The notes beneath the pieces were generated by a model. It ran no database searches. It worked only from the letters and a program-made list of their open reading frames with translations, and was not told where the DNA came from. This document shows, one piece after another, positions 27,339-36,435 of a DNA stretch of 61,068 nucleotides. Source of the stretch: Bacillota bacterium (lineage in GTDB: Bacteria > Bacillota > Clostridia > Acetivibrionales > DSM-1351); assembly GCA_023460955.1 (NCBI GenBank), contig JAEWOH010000004.1, positions 1 to 61,068 of the forward strand, given 5' to 3'. A program made the translations under genes and the position numbers. Every line of letters starts with the position of its first letter. The stretch's first letter is position 1.

Positions 27339-29243
27339 ATGGTCAAAAAGAAAACTGCACTAATAATTCTGGCGATAGTCACATTGATATATGCCGGAGG
27401 CTGCAGTGATTCAGCCAAAACTGTAAATACTACGCCTGGTGTGAAGACAGCCATGAACTACAAGGGTAATGAAACAGATGTCTTATATGCCCCGCAGAAA
27501 AGCATTGATGAAAATATATCAATTTACCTCAAAGAAATGACTCTGGATGAGAAGATTGGACAAATGCTTCAAGTGGAATACCAATCAATATCAAAAAAAG
27601 ATGTTGAAGACTTTTACATAGGTTCGGTTTTTGCAGCAGGAGGGTCTTCCCCTGTAAATAATACAATGGCTGAATGGAGAAAAATGACTGACCAATACAA
27701 GGCCGCCGCAGCAAAAACAAGGCTGCGTATTCCGCTGCTTTTTGCCGTAGATGCAGTACACGGAAATAATAACCTTCAGGATACAATTATTTTTCCACAC
27801 AATATAGGACTTGGTGCAACCGGAGACAGTGAACTCATGGGCAAAATAGCAGGAGCAACTGCACTTGAGCTTAATGCAGCAGGCATTGACTGGAATTTTG
27901 CGCCTTGTGTTGCCGTCAGCAATGATATCAGGTGGGGAAGAACTTATGAGAGTTTTGGTGAGAACCCGGATTTAGTCAGCATTATGTCAATACCCTACAT
28001 AACGACACTTCAAAAGAATGGAATTATTGCCTGCGCAAAGCACTATGTAGCTGACGGTGCAGTAATATACGGTAGTGGAGACAGTGGTTATCTGATGGAT
28101 CAGGGAAATGCAAATATAAACCAGAGGGAACTGGATGACAACTATCTGTCGGTGTATAAAGAGGCTGTAAGTGCAGGAGTAAAAAGTATCATGGTTTCCT
28201 ACAGCAGCATTAATAATGAAAAGAATCACAGTAATAAATTCCTGATACAGGACCGATTGAAGGATGATATGGGATTTAAGGGTATTGTGGTAAGCGATTT
28301 TGAGGGAATACATCAGGTGATGGGAGAAACGCTGTATGATAAGGTTGTTTTGGCTGTTAACGCAGGAATTGATGTTCTTATGGAAGCCTCACAATGGAAG
28401 GAATGTTATGAAGCAATCCTGGACGCAGTAGGTAATGGGGATATTCGTGTGGAACGTATAAACGATGCTGTAACAAGAGTACTTAGGGTGAAGCTGGAGA
28501 TGGAGAAGTTTGAGAATAAATCAGATTCTAATTTAAGCCAGTATTCCTTAAGAAACTTTTTACATAAACAAATTGCAGAGGAGGCAGTAGCTAAGTCTCT
28601 TGTGCTTTTAAAAAATAAGAATAATATAATACCCTTTGGAAATAAGCAAAATATAGCTGTTATTGGACCGGCCGCCGACAATATAGGCATTCAATGCGGA
28701 GGCTGGACAAAAACCTGGCAGGGTGGTCAGGACAATGATAGTGGCAGGTGGATGAGTGGAACTACAGTACTCGATGGCTTTAAGGAGCTGGCGGGCAGGA
28801 ACGGTACAACCATAATAACCGATATAAACAAGCTGGAAGCTGCAGATATAATAGTAGCAGTATTGGGAGAGTATCCTTATGCTGAAGGTAAGGGTGATGA
28901 TGAGGCCATGGATCTTTCAGGCGGGACGGCTCTCGAAGACAATGAACAAATCCTTAAGGCAGCTTATGCTGCTAATAAACCGGTAGTTGTCATTTTAATA
29001 TCCGGACGTCCTAGAATAATTACTTCTGAATTGGAAAAGTGGGATGGACTTGTGCAGGCTTGGCTTCCGGGGACAGAAGGAGCAGCAATTGCCAAGGTAC
29101 TTTATGGAGACTTCGAATTTACAGGAAGACTTTCTGTAACCTGGCCCAGAAATGTTAAACAGCTGCCCATTACTCTAACTAATCAGTCAGACGGGTATAA
29201 TGCATTATTTCCCTATGGATATGGATTGAGCATAAAAAACTGA
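27339..29243 (+). CDS. GH3-family beta-glucosidase-like lipoprotein
   Basis: A 634-residue glycoside hydrolase family 3 protein with a lipoprotein signal (YAGGCSD), so it is probably anchored outside the membrane. The N-terminal TIM-like domain has GRTYESFGENPD and KHYVADG; the nucleophile is the Asp in GIVVSDFEG (about 320). The C-terminal alpha/beta sandwich carries LLKN, VIGPAADN and LPGTEGAAIA. It likely hydrolyses beta-glucosides such as cello-oligosaccharides. AAGGAGG precedes the ATG. No fibronectin III domain follows, so it is the short form. Exact specificity is unknown. Confidence 0.9.
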   Translation: MVKKKTALIILAIVTLIYAGGCSDSAKTVNTTPGVKTAMNYKGNETDVLYAPQKSIDENISIYLKEMTLDEKIGQMLQVEYQSISKKDVEDFYIGSVFAAGGSSPVNNTMAEWRKMTDQYKAAAAKTRLRIPLLFAVDAVHGNNNLQDTIIFPHNIGLGATGDSELMGKIAGATALELNAAGIDWNFAPCVAVSNDIRWGRTYESFGENPDLVSIMSIPYITTLQKNGIIACAKHYVADGAVIYGSGDSGYLMDQGNANINQRELDDNYLSVYKEAVSAGVKSIMVSYSSINNEKNHSNKFLIQDRLKDDMGFKGIVVSDFEGIHQVMGETLYDKVVLAVNAGIDVLMEASQWKECYEAILDAVGNGDIRVERINDAVTRVLRVKLEMEKFENKSDSNLSQYSLRNFLHKQIAEEAVAKSLVLLKNKNNIIPFGNKQNIAVIGPAADNIGIQCGGWTKTWQGGQDNDSGRWMSGTTVLDGFKELAGRNGTTIITDINKLEAADIIVAVLGEYPYAEGKGDDEAMDLSGGTALEDNEQILKAAYAANKPVVVILISGRPRIITSELEKWDGLVQAWLPGTEGAAIAKVLYGDFEFTGRLSVTWPRNVKQLPITLTNQSDGYNALFPYGYGLSIKN

Positions 29244-29244
29244 C

Positions 29245-29452
29245 TTTTCCACAATGTCCATAGAAGGGCTATATAACGTTATTCACAGACTTATACACAT
29301 TATCCACATATAATAAAGTATAGTTAATAACATTAACATAACACTTGAAACGCTGAATGTACGCAATGCCCAGAATAATATACATAGCGTATATCCATGT
29401 ATTTAACATATCCACACACTTTGAATGAACAATTATCCAAAAGTTATCAACA
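29245..29452 (+). other. Cluster of seven DnaA-box-like 9-mers
   Basis: Seven copies of, or close matches to, TTATCCACA lie on the plus strand: TTTTCCACA 29245, TTATTCACA 29279, TTATACACA 29291, TTATCCACA 29300 (perfect), ATATCCACA 29408, TTATCCAAA 29433 and TTATCAACA 29444. The rest of 29244-29455 has no gene. The chance rate in AT-rich DNA is not computed here. Confidence 0.55.
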
Positions 29453-29455
29453 ATA

Positions 29456-29487
29456 AAAGACAGGGAGAATATCCCTGTCTTTTATTG
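29456..29487. terminator. Bidirectional terminator after the acidic zinc-ribbon gene
   Basis: AAAAGACAGGGA pairs with TCCCTGTCTTTT around GAATA; serves the minus-strand gene and possibly the GH3 gene. Confidence 0.9.
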
Positions 29488-29501
29488 TTGCCCTAAGGCT
29501 T

Positions 29502-29807
29502 TTATAAGTCATCTTCATTATCTAAATCTTCTTCTTCATCATCAAGTACTTCACCTTCAGTAACTTTCTTTTCGGTATCGTCAAGTCTTTCAAGATACTC
29601 ATCAATAAGGTCTACAGCCTCAGATTTGCTCATAGAGTCAAAATTAACTTCAGTTATATCTTCTCCCAATTGTTCGGCAAGTTCTTTAATATAATCAACT
29701 TGCTGAGCGGTTGCCATTTCAACCATTGATTTAATATGCTGATCGCATTTTTTATTGGTGCAGCTGCCATTAACCTTTAATGAACCACATTTGTTACAAA
29801 ATTCCAT
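29502..29807 (-). CDS. Small acidic protein with a zinc-ribbon-like N-terminus
   Basis: About 101 residues. Four cysteines at the N-terminus (FCNKCG ... CTNKKCD) suggest a zinc-binding ribbon. The middle, ATAQQVDYIKELAEQLGE ... SKSEAVDLIDEYLE, resembles the DUF3072-type helical repeat. The last 25 residues are nearly all Asp and Glu. The ATG at 29807 has GGGGTGA eight bases upstream, better than two earlier in-frame starts. Function unknown; the layout hints at a protein- or nucleic-acid-associated factor. Confidence 0.75.
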   Translation of the reverse strand: MEFCNKCGSLKVNGSCTNKKCDQHIKSMVEMATAQQVDYIKELAEQLGEDITEVNFDSMSKSEAVDLIDEYLERLDDTEKKVTEGEVLDDEEEDLDNEDDL

Positions 29808-30018
29808 AAACATTATCACCCCGCAATTATTAACTATAGCATATTATTGGATAATCGGGTCAAATGTACCCTTGAAATAAGGACTTCTTTGCCTTTTTAT
29901 ATATTATAATACGTTCTAATGAATTCAATGTAAATATATAATTTGTTTTTTTAGAAAACAACTATCACAATAGTATTCATTTAAGTAATAATTTACAAGG
30001 GTTTATTTAAAAATTTCC

Positions 30019-30567
30019 CTATTTTTGTGCTATACGGAGCAATATCTTGCCTGTGGACTTAAATATCAGCAGAAAAATTATTGAGTTTACTCCGGCCTTC
30101 ATAAGGTTAAAGGGTAGGATGGCGGGGAATACAAGCTTCATTACAGCATCAAGCGTCATTCCATAAAAAATCGGATCTAATGCCAGGTTCAATACAAGCA
30201 TTACTGCCGCCATGGAGAGACTTCCTATAACGGCACCTATTATTGCCCGCTTGAAGGTTTTCTTCCTTGTATAGATTAAGGACGATACACCAACTAAGGC
30301 TGAAGTGGCAAGAATGTGCATTATACATCCGAAGATACCATCTTTAGCAACTGTTAATGACTGAACTACGGACGTAATTACTGTCAGTACAATTCCGGCT
30401 ACCGGGCCGAATATGAAACCACCAACCATAATTGGAACATCACCGGGCTCATAAACCAGGAATGGTGCCGTTGGGAATGGAAACTTGAGCGGGGAGACTA
30501 CCAGGATTATTGAGATAGCAATCAAAATCCCCATGGTTGTGATCTGTTTAATTTTACTGCTTGTCAT
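30019..30567 (-). CDS. ribU: Riboflavin ECF transporter S component
   Basis: A 182-residue protein with about six membrane helices. It has the S-component features of RibU: an N-terminal helix with MGILIAISIIL and the substrate loop EPGDVPIMVGGFIFGP. It would bind riboflavin and work with a shared energising module encoded elsewhere. Strong support is the FMN riboswitch directly upstream on the same strand. AGGGGG precedes the ATG. Confidence 0.92.
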   Translation of the reverse strand: MTSSKIKQITTMGILIAISIILVVSPLKFPFPTAPFLVYEPGDVPIMVGGFIFGPVAGIVLTVITSVVQSLTVAKDGIFGCIMHILATSALVGVSSLIYTRKKTFKRAIIGAVIGSLSMAAVMLVLNLALDPIFYGMTLDAVMKLVFPAILPFNLMKAGVNSIIFLLIFKSTGKILLRIAQK

Positions 30568-30630
30568 ACAAAAAATACCCCCTTAGGTTAGTTAGTGTAT
30601 GCGTCCTTTCAGATTTCCTCAGCGAAAGAA

Positions 30631-30666
30631 TAAAAAGCTCTGTGAATATAAATTATCCACAGAGCT
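30631..30666 (-). terminator. Riboswitch-controlled terminator of ribU
   Basis: On the minus strand AGCTCTGTG pairs with CACAGAGCT and is followed by TTTTTA. It lies between the FMN aptamer and the ribU start codon. Confidence 0.88.
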
Positions 30667-30691
30667 AATATACAGCATTTCAAAACGCCAA

Positions 30692-30816
30692 ATTCTTCTT
30701 CCATCCAGACTGTACTGTCGGCCATGGGATCTCACCATGTCTGCTTTCGCTCGCGGGCTCATGCATTCGCTGCATATTACCGCCGGTAGGGAATTTCACC
30801 CTGCCCTGAAGATACG
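30692..30816 (-). promoter_or_regulatory. FMN riboswitch (RFN element)
   Basis: The minus strand carries the conserved RFN blocks in order: GGGCAGGGTGAAATTCCCTA, CCGGCGGTAA, GCCCGCGAGCG, GGTGAGATCCC and GCCGACAGTACAGTCTGGAT. FMN binding would favour the following terminator and shut off ribU. The remainder of 30817-31078 is AT-rich with no gene. Confidence 0.95.
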
Positions 30817-31078
30817 CATTATTAAATTATAATAATTATACTTTGGGAATATTAATAATATTCCCTTCGCACATGTTAAAATTATATCATTGATGAATAT
30901 TTAGCGTCAAGGGAAATTATACATCATTTAACACGATTAAAAGTGTCAAAATATATTGCATTGAACACACACAATATAAATTTAGGGCAATAATATGCAG
31001 AAGGTTGTTAGATTAGCGATAAATGTGTATAATTGGAAATAGATATATGTAATTAAAAAAACGTATTTTGGAGGAGTT

Positions 31079-31951
31079 ATGAAGGTCAGAAAAGCTATAA
31101 TACCGGCCGCAGGCCTGGGAACAAGATTTTTACCTGCTACAAAAGCGACACCTAAAGAAATGATTCCTATTGTGGACAAACCCACAATACAATACATAGT
31201 TGAAGAAGCCGCTGCTGCAGGCATAGAAGATATACTTATTATCTCGGGAAGAAATAAAAGAGCCATAGAAGATCATTTCGATAAGTCTTATGAGTTGGAG
31301 GAAGAGCTTCACAGAAAGGGTAAGCAGGAGCTTCTGAGCTGTGTAGAAGAGATCTCCAATATTGCGAATATTCATTATATAAGACAGAAAGAGGCTAAGG
31401 GGCTTGGTCATGCTATCTACTGTGCAAAATCCTTTATTGGAAATGAACCCTTTGCTGTTTTATTGGGTGATGACATCGTAGATTCGAAAACACCGTGCAT
31501 TAAGCAGCTGATGGATGTGTACAACGAGTATAGAACTACAATTCTTGGAGTGCAGAAGGTTCCGCTGCCCGATGTATCCAAGTATGGTATCATTGCAGGA
31601 AATCAGATTGATGAGAAGGTGTACAAGGTAAAGGGACTTGTTGAAAAACCTGAGGTGGATCAGGCGCCATCAAATATTGCCATACTGGGAAGATATATTA
31701 TTTCTCCGAGAATATTTGAGTTTCTCGAAAAGGCTACCCCTGGAAAAGGCGGTGAAATATGGCTGACAGATGCTTTACAACAGCTAATGGAGAGTGAAGC
31801 AATGTATGCCTACGATTTTGAAGGTGACAGATTTGATGTAGGTGACAGAATCGGTTTCCTTAAAGCCACAGTAGAATTTGCACTGAAGAGGGAGGATCTC
31901 AGTTCCGAGTTTACCACCTTCCTTAAAGATAGAGTTGAAAAGCTTCCATAA
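31079..31951 (+). CDS. galU: UTP-glucose-1-phosphate uridylyltransferase
   Basis: A 290-residue nucleotidyltransferase, normal for GalU. The N-terminal signature AAGLGTRFLPATKATPKEM, the central QKEAKGLGHAI and LLGDDIVD, and VEKP plus LTDALQ late in the sequence are the diagnostic blocks. It makes UDP-glucose for glycolipid, teichoic acid or exopolysaccharide synthesis. TTGGAGGAG precedes the ATG. Monocistronic, closed by a shared terminator. Confidence 0.95.
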   Translation: MKVRKAIIPAAGLGTRFLPATKATPKEMIPIVDKPTIQYIVEEAAAAGIEDILIISGRNKRAIEDHFDKSYELEEELHRKGKQELLSCVEEISNIANIHYIRQKEAKGLGHAIYCAKSFIGNEPFAVLLGDDIVDSKTPCIKQLMDVYNEYRTTILGVQKVPLPDVSKYGIIAGNQIDEKVYKVKGLVEKPEVDQAPSNIAILGRYIISPRIFEFLEKATPGKGGEIWLTDALQQLMESEAMYAYDFEGDRFDVGDRIGFLKATVEFALKREDLSSEFTTFLKDRVEKLP

Positions 31952-31980
31952 AAGTTAATGCGGTTATGCCGTTAAATAGG

Positions 31981-32021
31981 AAAGAGCAGTGAATAACAAT
32001 TCTATTCACTGCTCTTTTTAA
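31981..32021. terminator. Bidirectional terminator between galU and the NAGPA gene
   Basis: AAGAGCAGTGAATA and TATTCACTGCTCTT form a 14-bp stem followed by TTT. Confidence 0.9.
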
Positions 32022-32045
32022 CAATATGTTTTATTTAGTTCAGGT

Positions 32046-34907
32046 TTAATTCAAGGTCTTAAATTGATATGTAACGGTTTTACCTTTGACCTTGACAGAG
32101 ACATATTTAGCTGCGCTCTTGTTTTTATCATTAAAGCCCTTAACATCCAGCCCGGCTGTCTCTATATATTTAACTCCCTTATCCATAAAGCTTATGTTTG
32201 AGGAGCCTTTATAAAATACCCAAACGTTTTTATCGGGATTTTGTTTCTTATAGTCGGACAGAATATCTTTCAATAATTGTCCTTCCTTTGAATCCTTAAA
32301 GTTTTCCGGGTTTTCCTGCAGGAAGACGAACAAATTATTTCCGGTAAAACTGTTCAGCTGATCTTTAAACCAAAACCACTCATTATTGTCAGTTGCCCTT
32401 AAACCACCCTTCTTTGTATCAAGCTGTATCAGTCTGCTGCCGTTTTTGTCCAGTGATTTATAACTGGCAGTTGTAGATAATACAGGAACTTTTAGCGAGG
32501 GCCATAGATTGTCATATGTACCTACTACGACGGACGCCTGCATGCTTTTGTTTATTTTTGAAGTCAGCGAGTTTATAAGGCTGAACTGGGTCTTATCCTT
32601 TTCCTTATCATATTGAACTGACTGTCCGAAAACTGAAAAGCTAAGGGAGTCATCTCCTGTGACTGTACGCTCCTTATAGGCTTCATCCTTTGGCACTGTA
32701 TTAACTGCAGTTTTTGAGGCGGCGACTTCAGGATAACCCGTATATACCATGGTGAGATTGTCAAAATACAGTGTTCCTGAAGCCTTCTTTTTGGTGGCTT
32801 GGACTGCATAAACCTTTGTAATCTTGGAAGGACTGTCTATACCCTCGAGGGAAAACTCAAGGTATTTCCAGCCTGTCCAGTTTATATCCTTGGTAAAATA
32901 CTTATAATTAGGATTACCTTTCTTATCTGTGACGATTGCACCTATCCATAAAGGCTTCTTTGACGAGCTGTATACCCACATTCCTATTTTTGTAGCAGTA
33001 CTGTCAAGAGTTTTTCCTCCGTCAGGAAGATTGATGTAGGCCGCTCTGTTTTCTTTAAGCTCCTTGGTAAAATCATAGGTTAGCTTCCCGGAATAAGCTT
33101 CAGACTTATATACGTTGGAAGCAGGCTCATATTTTGCTTTCACGGTTTTGGCAGATACGTCTACCGTCATAGGTGTACTGGTGTTAAAATCTTCTATAAC
33201 CTTTTTAACTCCGGGCTGACTTATTGAAACAGGGCAGTATACCGAAGCACCTGCAAATGATGCCGATACATAGCCGGTTCCTGATTTAGAAGCTGTAAAT
33301 ACGTTTGAATTAAAGCTTCCAACCTTGTTAACTACACCCCACTTAACACTTGAAGGATGTATGCTTGCACTAAAGCCATTCTTATCCCAACCTTTAACTG
33401 CAAAAGTAGCGGAACCGCCGGGAGAAGTGTTTAAAGCAGTTAAATTCAGTTCCAGTTTTACCGGAGAGCTTAATACCGTAATGGGGCAGGAGCCAATAAC
33501 AGTATCTCCTATTTTAGCAGTTACTACTGCCTCTCCGGAGGTGGAAGGAGTTAGAACATTATCCTTAAATGTGCCTTTTACACCTGACACTGACCACTTA
33601 ACATCCTTATCATTAATCTCTACAGGATTTAAGTATCTGTCCACACCCTTTACGGTAAAGGCTCTTGGTGTGTTTACAAAGGCATAACTTTCATAAGCAC
33701 TTACCAGAAGGGTATCTGCCGGGCCTTTAGGGCCAATGGAGAAAACACCCAGAGATGCTGATACTCCTCGTTCAAAACCGTCGGAAGGTACATTTACAGT
33801 TGAAATTCCTGTCGAACCTTCCTGTCTGGCGACCATGGTGGTGGAACCGCCGCCATCAAAGTTCAAAGCGTTTTCACAGCCTAACTCTTTCATATAGCTT
33901 GCAAGCTCGGACTGAGTCATACCTATGCTTTCACTGGCATCCTTTCGTCCGTCCACAGTTACGATTAACAAGGTCTTGCCGTCGGCGGTAGTACCTGCGG
34001 CGGTTCTTGGCTGTCTGGATTCACCAGCCGCCGAATGGGTAAAATAAGGTGGGATTTTTCCGCCCTGCACAAGCATTGCGCCTCCGGTCAGCCCCATTTG
34101 CAGCTGGCTGGAATCTACATTAAGCCTGATATCATATGTTACAGCGTCTCCAACCTTGAAATTGTCTGTAAGGAATTTTTGCTGTCCCATTGTTGCCAGA
34201 ACAACGTAACCGTTCTTTGGTATAGTTATACCCGGCATATTCTCTCTGAATTCTTTTACAATACCGTCTTCTACAACCATTTCAAACCACTGCGGATAAG
34301 TCTTTGATACGCCGGGAGTTGTAGTACCCCACTTCGAATCAACTATGTACATATTGTAGTTATAATAACCATTATAGTTGTTATAGGCAGCCACGCTCTT
34401 TTTTAATCCGGTAGGAGCTGTAATCTCAATTTCTGTTTTCCAGTACTGAAAAAAAACACGGCTCAACTTATCAATTGCGAGAGTAGCCACATGGTCGGTA
34501 TTATCATTTGCAGATGCCATTGCAAACTGGCCGTTGGCAGCTACAGGACCATAAGGAGCACCGGTTGTCGGATCGAAGAAACTGGCGTTTACGGCTGCTA
34601 CAGCCCCGCTGTTCTTTGCGAGAGACTTAACCGGAGTTATATTCGAGATGGAATTAGGATTAATAATACCATCAACCTTTACATTTTCATTGGATAGATC
34701 TACTCTAAGCACGTTGGTTCGTATCCACCCGCTGGTTGTAAACCTATTATACTTTTCCAGTACAACTCCCGATGTAATATTCTGCTTTTCAACAGTTTGA
34801 TTAATTACAAGAGGGGCTGCAAAAATATTTGTACTGAAGGAAACTATTAATAATGCCAGCATCAAAAGCGATGCCAGACTTCTTCTTATGTATTTGTATT
34901 TACGCAT
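32046..34907 (-). CDS. Large secreted protein: NAGPA phosphodiester glycosidase domain plus Ig-like and binding modules
   Basis: About 953 residues with a signal peptide. Residues 70-390 are a NAGPA (phosphodiester glycosidase, PF09992) domain: VAAVNASFFDPTTGAPYG, GLTGGAMLVQGG and ENALNFDGGGSTTM, the core motifs. Two bacterial Ig-like (Big-type) domains follow (about 400-560), then a carbohydrate-binding-like beta domain (about 570-730). The last 190 residues look like a metallophosphatase-derived domain lacking the usual metal motifs. It is probably a cell-surface enzyme acting on phosphodiester-linked glycans; substrate unknown. The ATG at 34907 has GGAG six bases upstream. Confidence 0.82.
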   Translation of the reverse strand: MRKYKYIRRSLASLLMLALLIVSFSTNIFAAPLVINQTVEKQNITSGVVLEKYNRFTTSGWIRTNVLRVDLSNENVKVDGIINPNSISNITPVKSLAKNSGAVAAVNASFFDPTTGAPYGPVAANGQFAMASANDNTDHVATLAIDKLSRVFFQYWKTEIEITAPTGLKKSVAAYNNYNGYYNYNMYIVDSKWGTTTPGVSKTYPQWFEMVVEDGIVKEFRENMPGITIPKNGYVVLATMGQQKFLTDNFKVGDAVTYDIRLNVDSSQLQMGLTGGAMLVQGGKIPPYFTHSAAGESRQPRTAAGTTADGKTLLIVTVDGRKDASESIGMTQSELASYMKELGCENALNFDGGGSTTMVARQEGSTGISTVNVPSDGFERGVSASLGVFSIGPKGPADTLLVSAYESYAFVNTPRAFTVKGVDRYLNPVEINDKDVKWSVSGVKGTFKDNVLTPSTSGEAVVTAKIGDTVIGSCPITVLSSPVKLELNLTALNTSPGGSATFAVKGWDKNGFSASIHPSSVKWGVVNKVGSFNSNVFTASKSGTGYVSASFAGASVYCPVSISQPGVKKVIEDFNTSTPMTVDVSAKTVKAKYEPASNVYKSEAYSGKLTYDFTKELKENRAAYINLPDGGKTLDSTATKIGMWVYSSSKKPLWIGAIVTDKKGNPNYKYFTKDINWTGWKYLEFSLEGIDSPSKITKVYAVQATKKKASGTLYFDNLTMVYTGYPEVAASKTAVNTVPKDEAYKERTVTGDDSLSFSVFGQSVQYDKEKDKTQFSLINSLTSKINKSMQASVVVGTYDNLWPSLKVPVLSTTASYKSLDKNGSRLIQLDTKKGGLRATDNNEWFWFKDQLNSFTGNNLFVFLQENPENFKDSKEGQLLKDILSDYKKQNPDKNVWVFYKGSSNISFMDKGVKYIETAGLDVKGFNDKNKSAAKYVSVKVKGKTVTYQFKTLN

Positions 34908-35027
34908 TTTATTCTCCAATCTTATGTCGTTTAACTTTTTAGCCCATTTCTCCTTTACACTTTAAATTAAAGGGTATTTTAATTTTACTGGCGTTAACCC
35001 GTCTACAACTTATTGTCTTATGGGATA

Positions 35028-35744
35028 TTATTCATGCCAGCCGTCTATTTCGGCTCGCTTTATGGCGCCGAACAGATTACTCTTTATGTCACGGTTTTCT
35101 TTTTGCAGATCATAAATCAGATCTTTGACATACTGTCGCTTTGTTTTTCCATCAATATGGCAGGGACTTTTTACAATAGGGAATATTCCTGATTTGGCAA
35201 CGGCTTTAATTTGCTTTTCTTCTGTATAGATAAGTGGCCTGATTAGATACAGTTCTTTTCTGTCCAGATAGGTAACCGGAGAAAATGTATGTAGGTTGCC
35301 TTCAAAAAAAGTACTGAGTAAAAGGGTTTCAATAGCATCATCACGATGGTGCCCCAATGCTACCTTATTACAGCCCAGTTTTTTTGAGATGTTATGCAGA
35401 GCGCCTCTGCGAAGATTTGCACACATTGAGCAGGGGTTTTTCTCCTGCCTTATTTCAAATATAATCTTTCCGATTTGAGTTTCTTCAATGGTGTAATTAA
35501 TGCCTTTCTCGCGGCAATAGTCGGCAACCGGCGAGAAATCAGCATTTCCTATTCCCATTGTAAGACTGATTGCTTCTATTTCAAATTTCTTCGGATAAAA
35601 CCGCTGTAACTCCTTCATTACCGTAAGCAAGGTCATACTGTCTTTTCCACCGCTTACGCCTATAGCAACCCTATCACCTTCATCAATCATATCGTAGTCC
35701 TGAATTGCTCTTCTTACCTGCCCGAGAATTCGTTGTATAAGCAT
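35028..35744 (-). CDS. TtcA-like tRNA thiolation enzyme (PP-loop ATPase)
   Basis: A 238-residue ATP-pyrophosphatase. PP-loop GVSGGKDSMTLL (about 30-41), CSMC followed by NLRRG (about 130), GHHRDDAIETLLLS, and a late cysteine in KSPCHIDG. Three cysteines of this arrangement hold an iron-sulfur cluster in TtcA, which adds sulfur to cytidine 32 of tRNAs. AAGGAGG precedes the ATG at 35744. TtcA/TtuA relatives share the motifs, so the exact tRNA position modified is inferred. It lies near a tRNA gene but diverges from it. Confidence 0.82.
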   Translation of the reverse strand: MLIQRILGQVRRAIQDYDMIDEGDRVAIGVSGGKDSMTLLTVMKELQRFYPKKFEIEAISLTMGIGNADFSPVADYCREKGINYTIEETQIGKIIFEIRQEKNPCSMCANLRRGALHNISKKLGCNKVALGHHRDDAIETLLLSTFFEGNLHTFSPVTYLDRKELYLIRPLIYTEEKQIKAVAKSGIFPIVKSPCHIDGKTKRQYVKDLIYDLQKENRDIKSNLFGAIKRAEIDGWHE

Positions 35745-36013
35745 CACTCCTCCTTCTATGATACAAATGAAATAATTGGTTCAATTATTCCTTATTATAG
35801 AAAAACTAGGATGACGGTTCAAGTCAAATTACATTTCAATTGTATTACATGTGAAAATTATGCTAGAATATATACAAAATTGGGAGAAAAGTTGAATGTA
35901 ATTGCAAAAATTATTGTTATTTCAGAGTTTGAGGATGACATAATAAATCGGCGAAAAGCTGAGTATATTAAAGAAATATGGTGACAAACTCAAATGCAGA
36001 CCTATAGGTCGAA

Positions 36014-36042
36014 TTGATTTAATATCATGGCTATAGTACAAT
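36014..36042 (+). promoter_or_regulatory. Predicted promoter of tRNA-Pro
   Basis: TTGATT (36014-36019) and TACAAT (36037-36042) are 17 bases apart, 34 bases before the tRNA. The remainder of the 35745-36076 gap shows no convincing gene. Confidence 0.65.
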
Positions 36043-36076
36043 ACTTTTGCGCTTGAGAAAGACAAGCAAAATAAAA

Positions 36077-36152
36077 CGGGGTGTAGCGCAATTGGCAGCG
36101 CGCTTGGTTTGGGACCAAGATGCTGGAGGTTCAAGTCCTCTCACTCCGACCA
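36077..36152 (+). tRNA. tRNA-Pro (anticodon UGG)
   Basis: A complete 76-base cloverleaf: acceptor CGGGGTG/CACTCCG, D-arm with AATTGGCAG, anticodon stem CTTGG/CCAAG around TTTGGGA (anticodon TGG), T-arm GGAGG-TTCAAGT-CCTC, discriminator A and an encoded CCA. Confidence 0.97.
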
Positions 36153-36190
36153 ACAAAAACCTTGACAGGTAACTGTCGAGGTTTTTTTGC
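36131..36190 (+). repeat. Direct repeat, copy 1 (tRNA-Pro 3' end plus terminator)
   Basis: These 60 bases reappear at 36436-36494 with only two substitutions and one fewer T. They cover the last 22 bases of the tRNA and its terminator. Repeat spacing is 305 bases. Confidence 0.92.
36156..36189 (+). terminator. Terminator of tRNA-Pro
   Basis: AAAACCTTGACAG pairs with CTGTCGAGGTTTT (one G-T pair), then a T run. Confidence 0.88.
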
Positions 36191-36435
36191 TATGCGCGAA
36201 AAGGACTTGAACCTGAGAAGGCTTCGGCACTTATGTTTTCTGCGGAAAACATAGGTGCCTTTCGCTATGCTCAGGCACGAAGTGCCTTACGGGTGAGACC
36301 AGTCCCCCCGTATGCCCCACTGGCCTCCCGGCGGGGGAGAAAACCAAAAAACTATTATTAATATAAAGGACTTGAACAGGATTAGTCCCAGACTCAAGCC
36401 GAGGCAGTAGTACGTAAGCAAAGCGAAGCGGACGG
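36191..36435. other. 245-bp inverted-repeat-rich insert between tRNA 3'-end copies
   Basis: The segment has reverse-strand copies of the tRNA T-arm (AGGACTTGAAC at 36202 and 36367), a hairpin TATGTTTTC-TGCG-GAAAACATA (36232-36253) and AGGCAC-GAA-GTGCCT. Its middle (36280-36350) is GC-rich, unlike its surroundings. An open frame on the minus strand is probably spurious. It could be a decayed small mobile element. Confidence 0.55.

Noticed and set aside
30651..30661. TTATCCAC in the ribU terminator as another DnaA box
   Set aside because: It is part of the terminator hairpin and isolated; the match is explained by stem pairing.
35733..35984. An 83-residue frame between ttcA and tRNA-Pro
   Set aside because: It overlaps the ttcA start on the other strand, lacks a spaced RBS and shows no recognisable domain.
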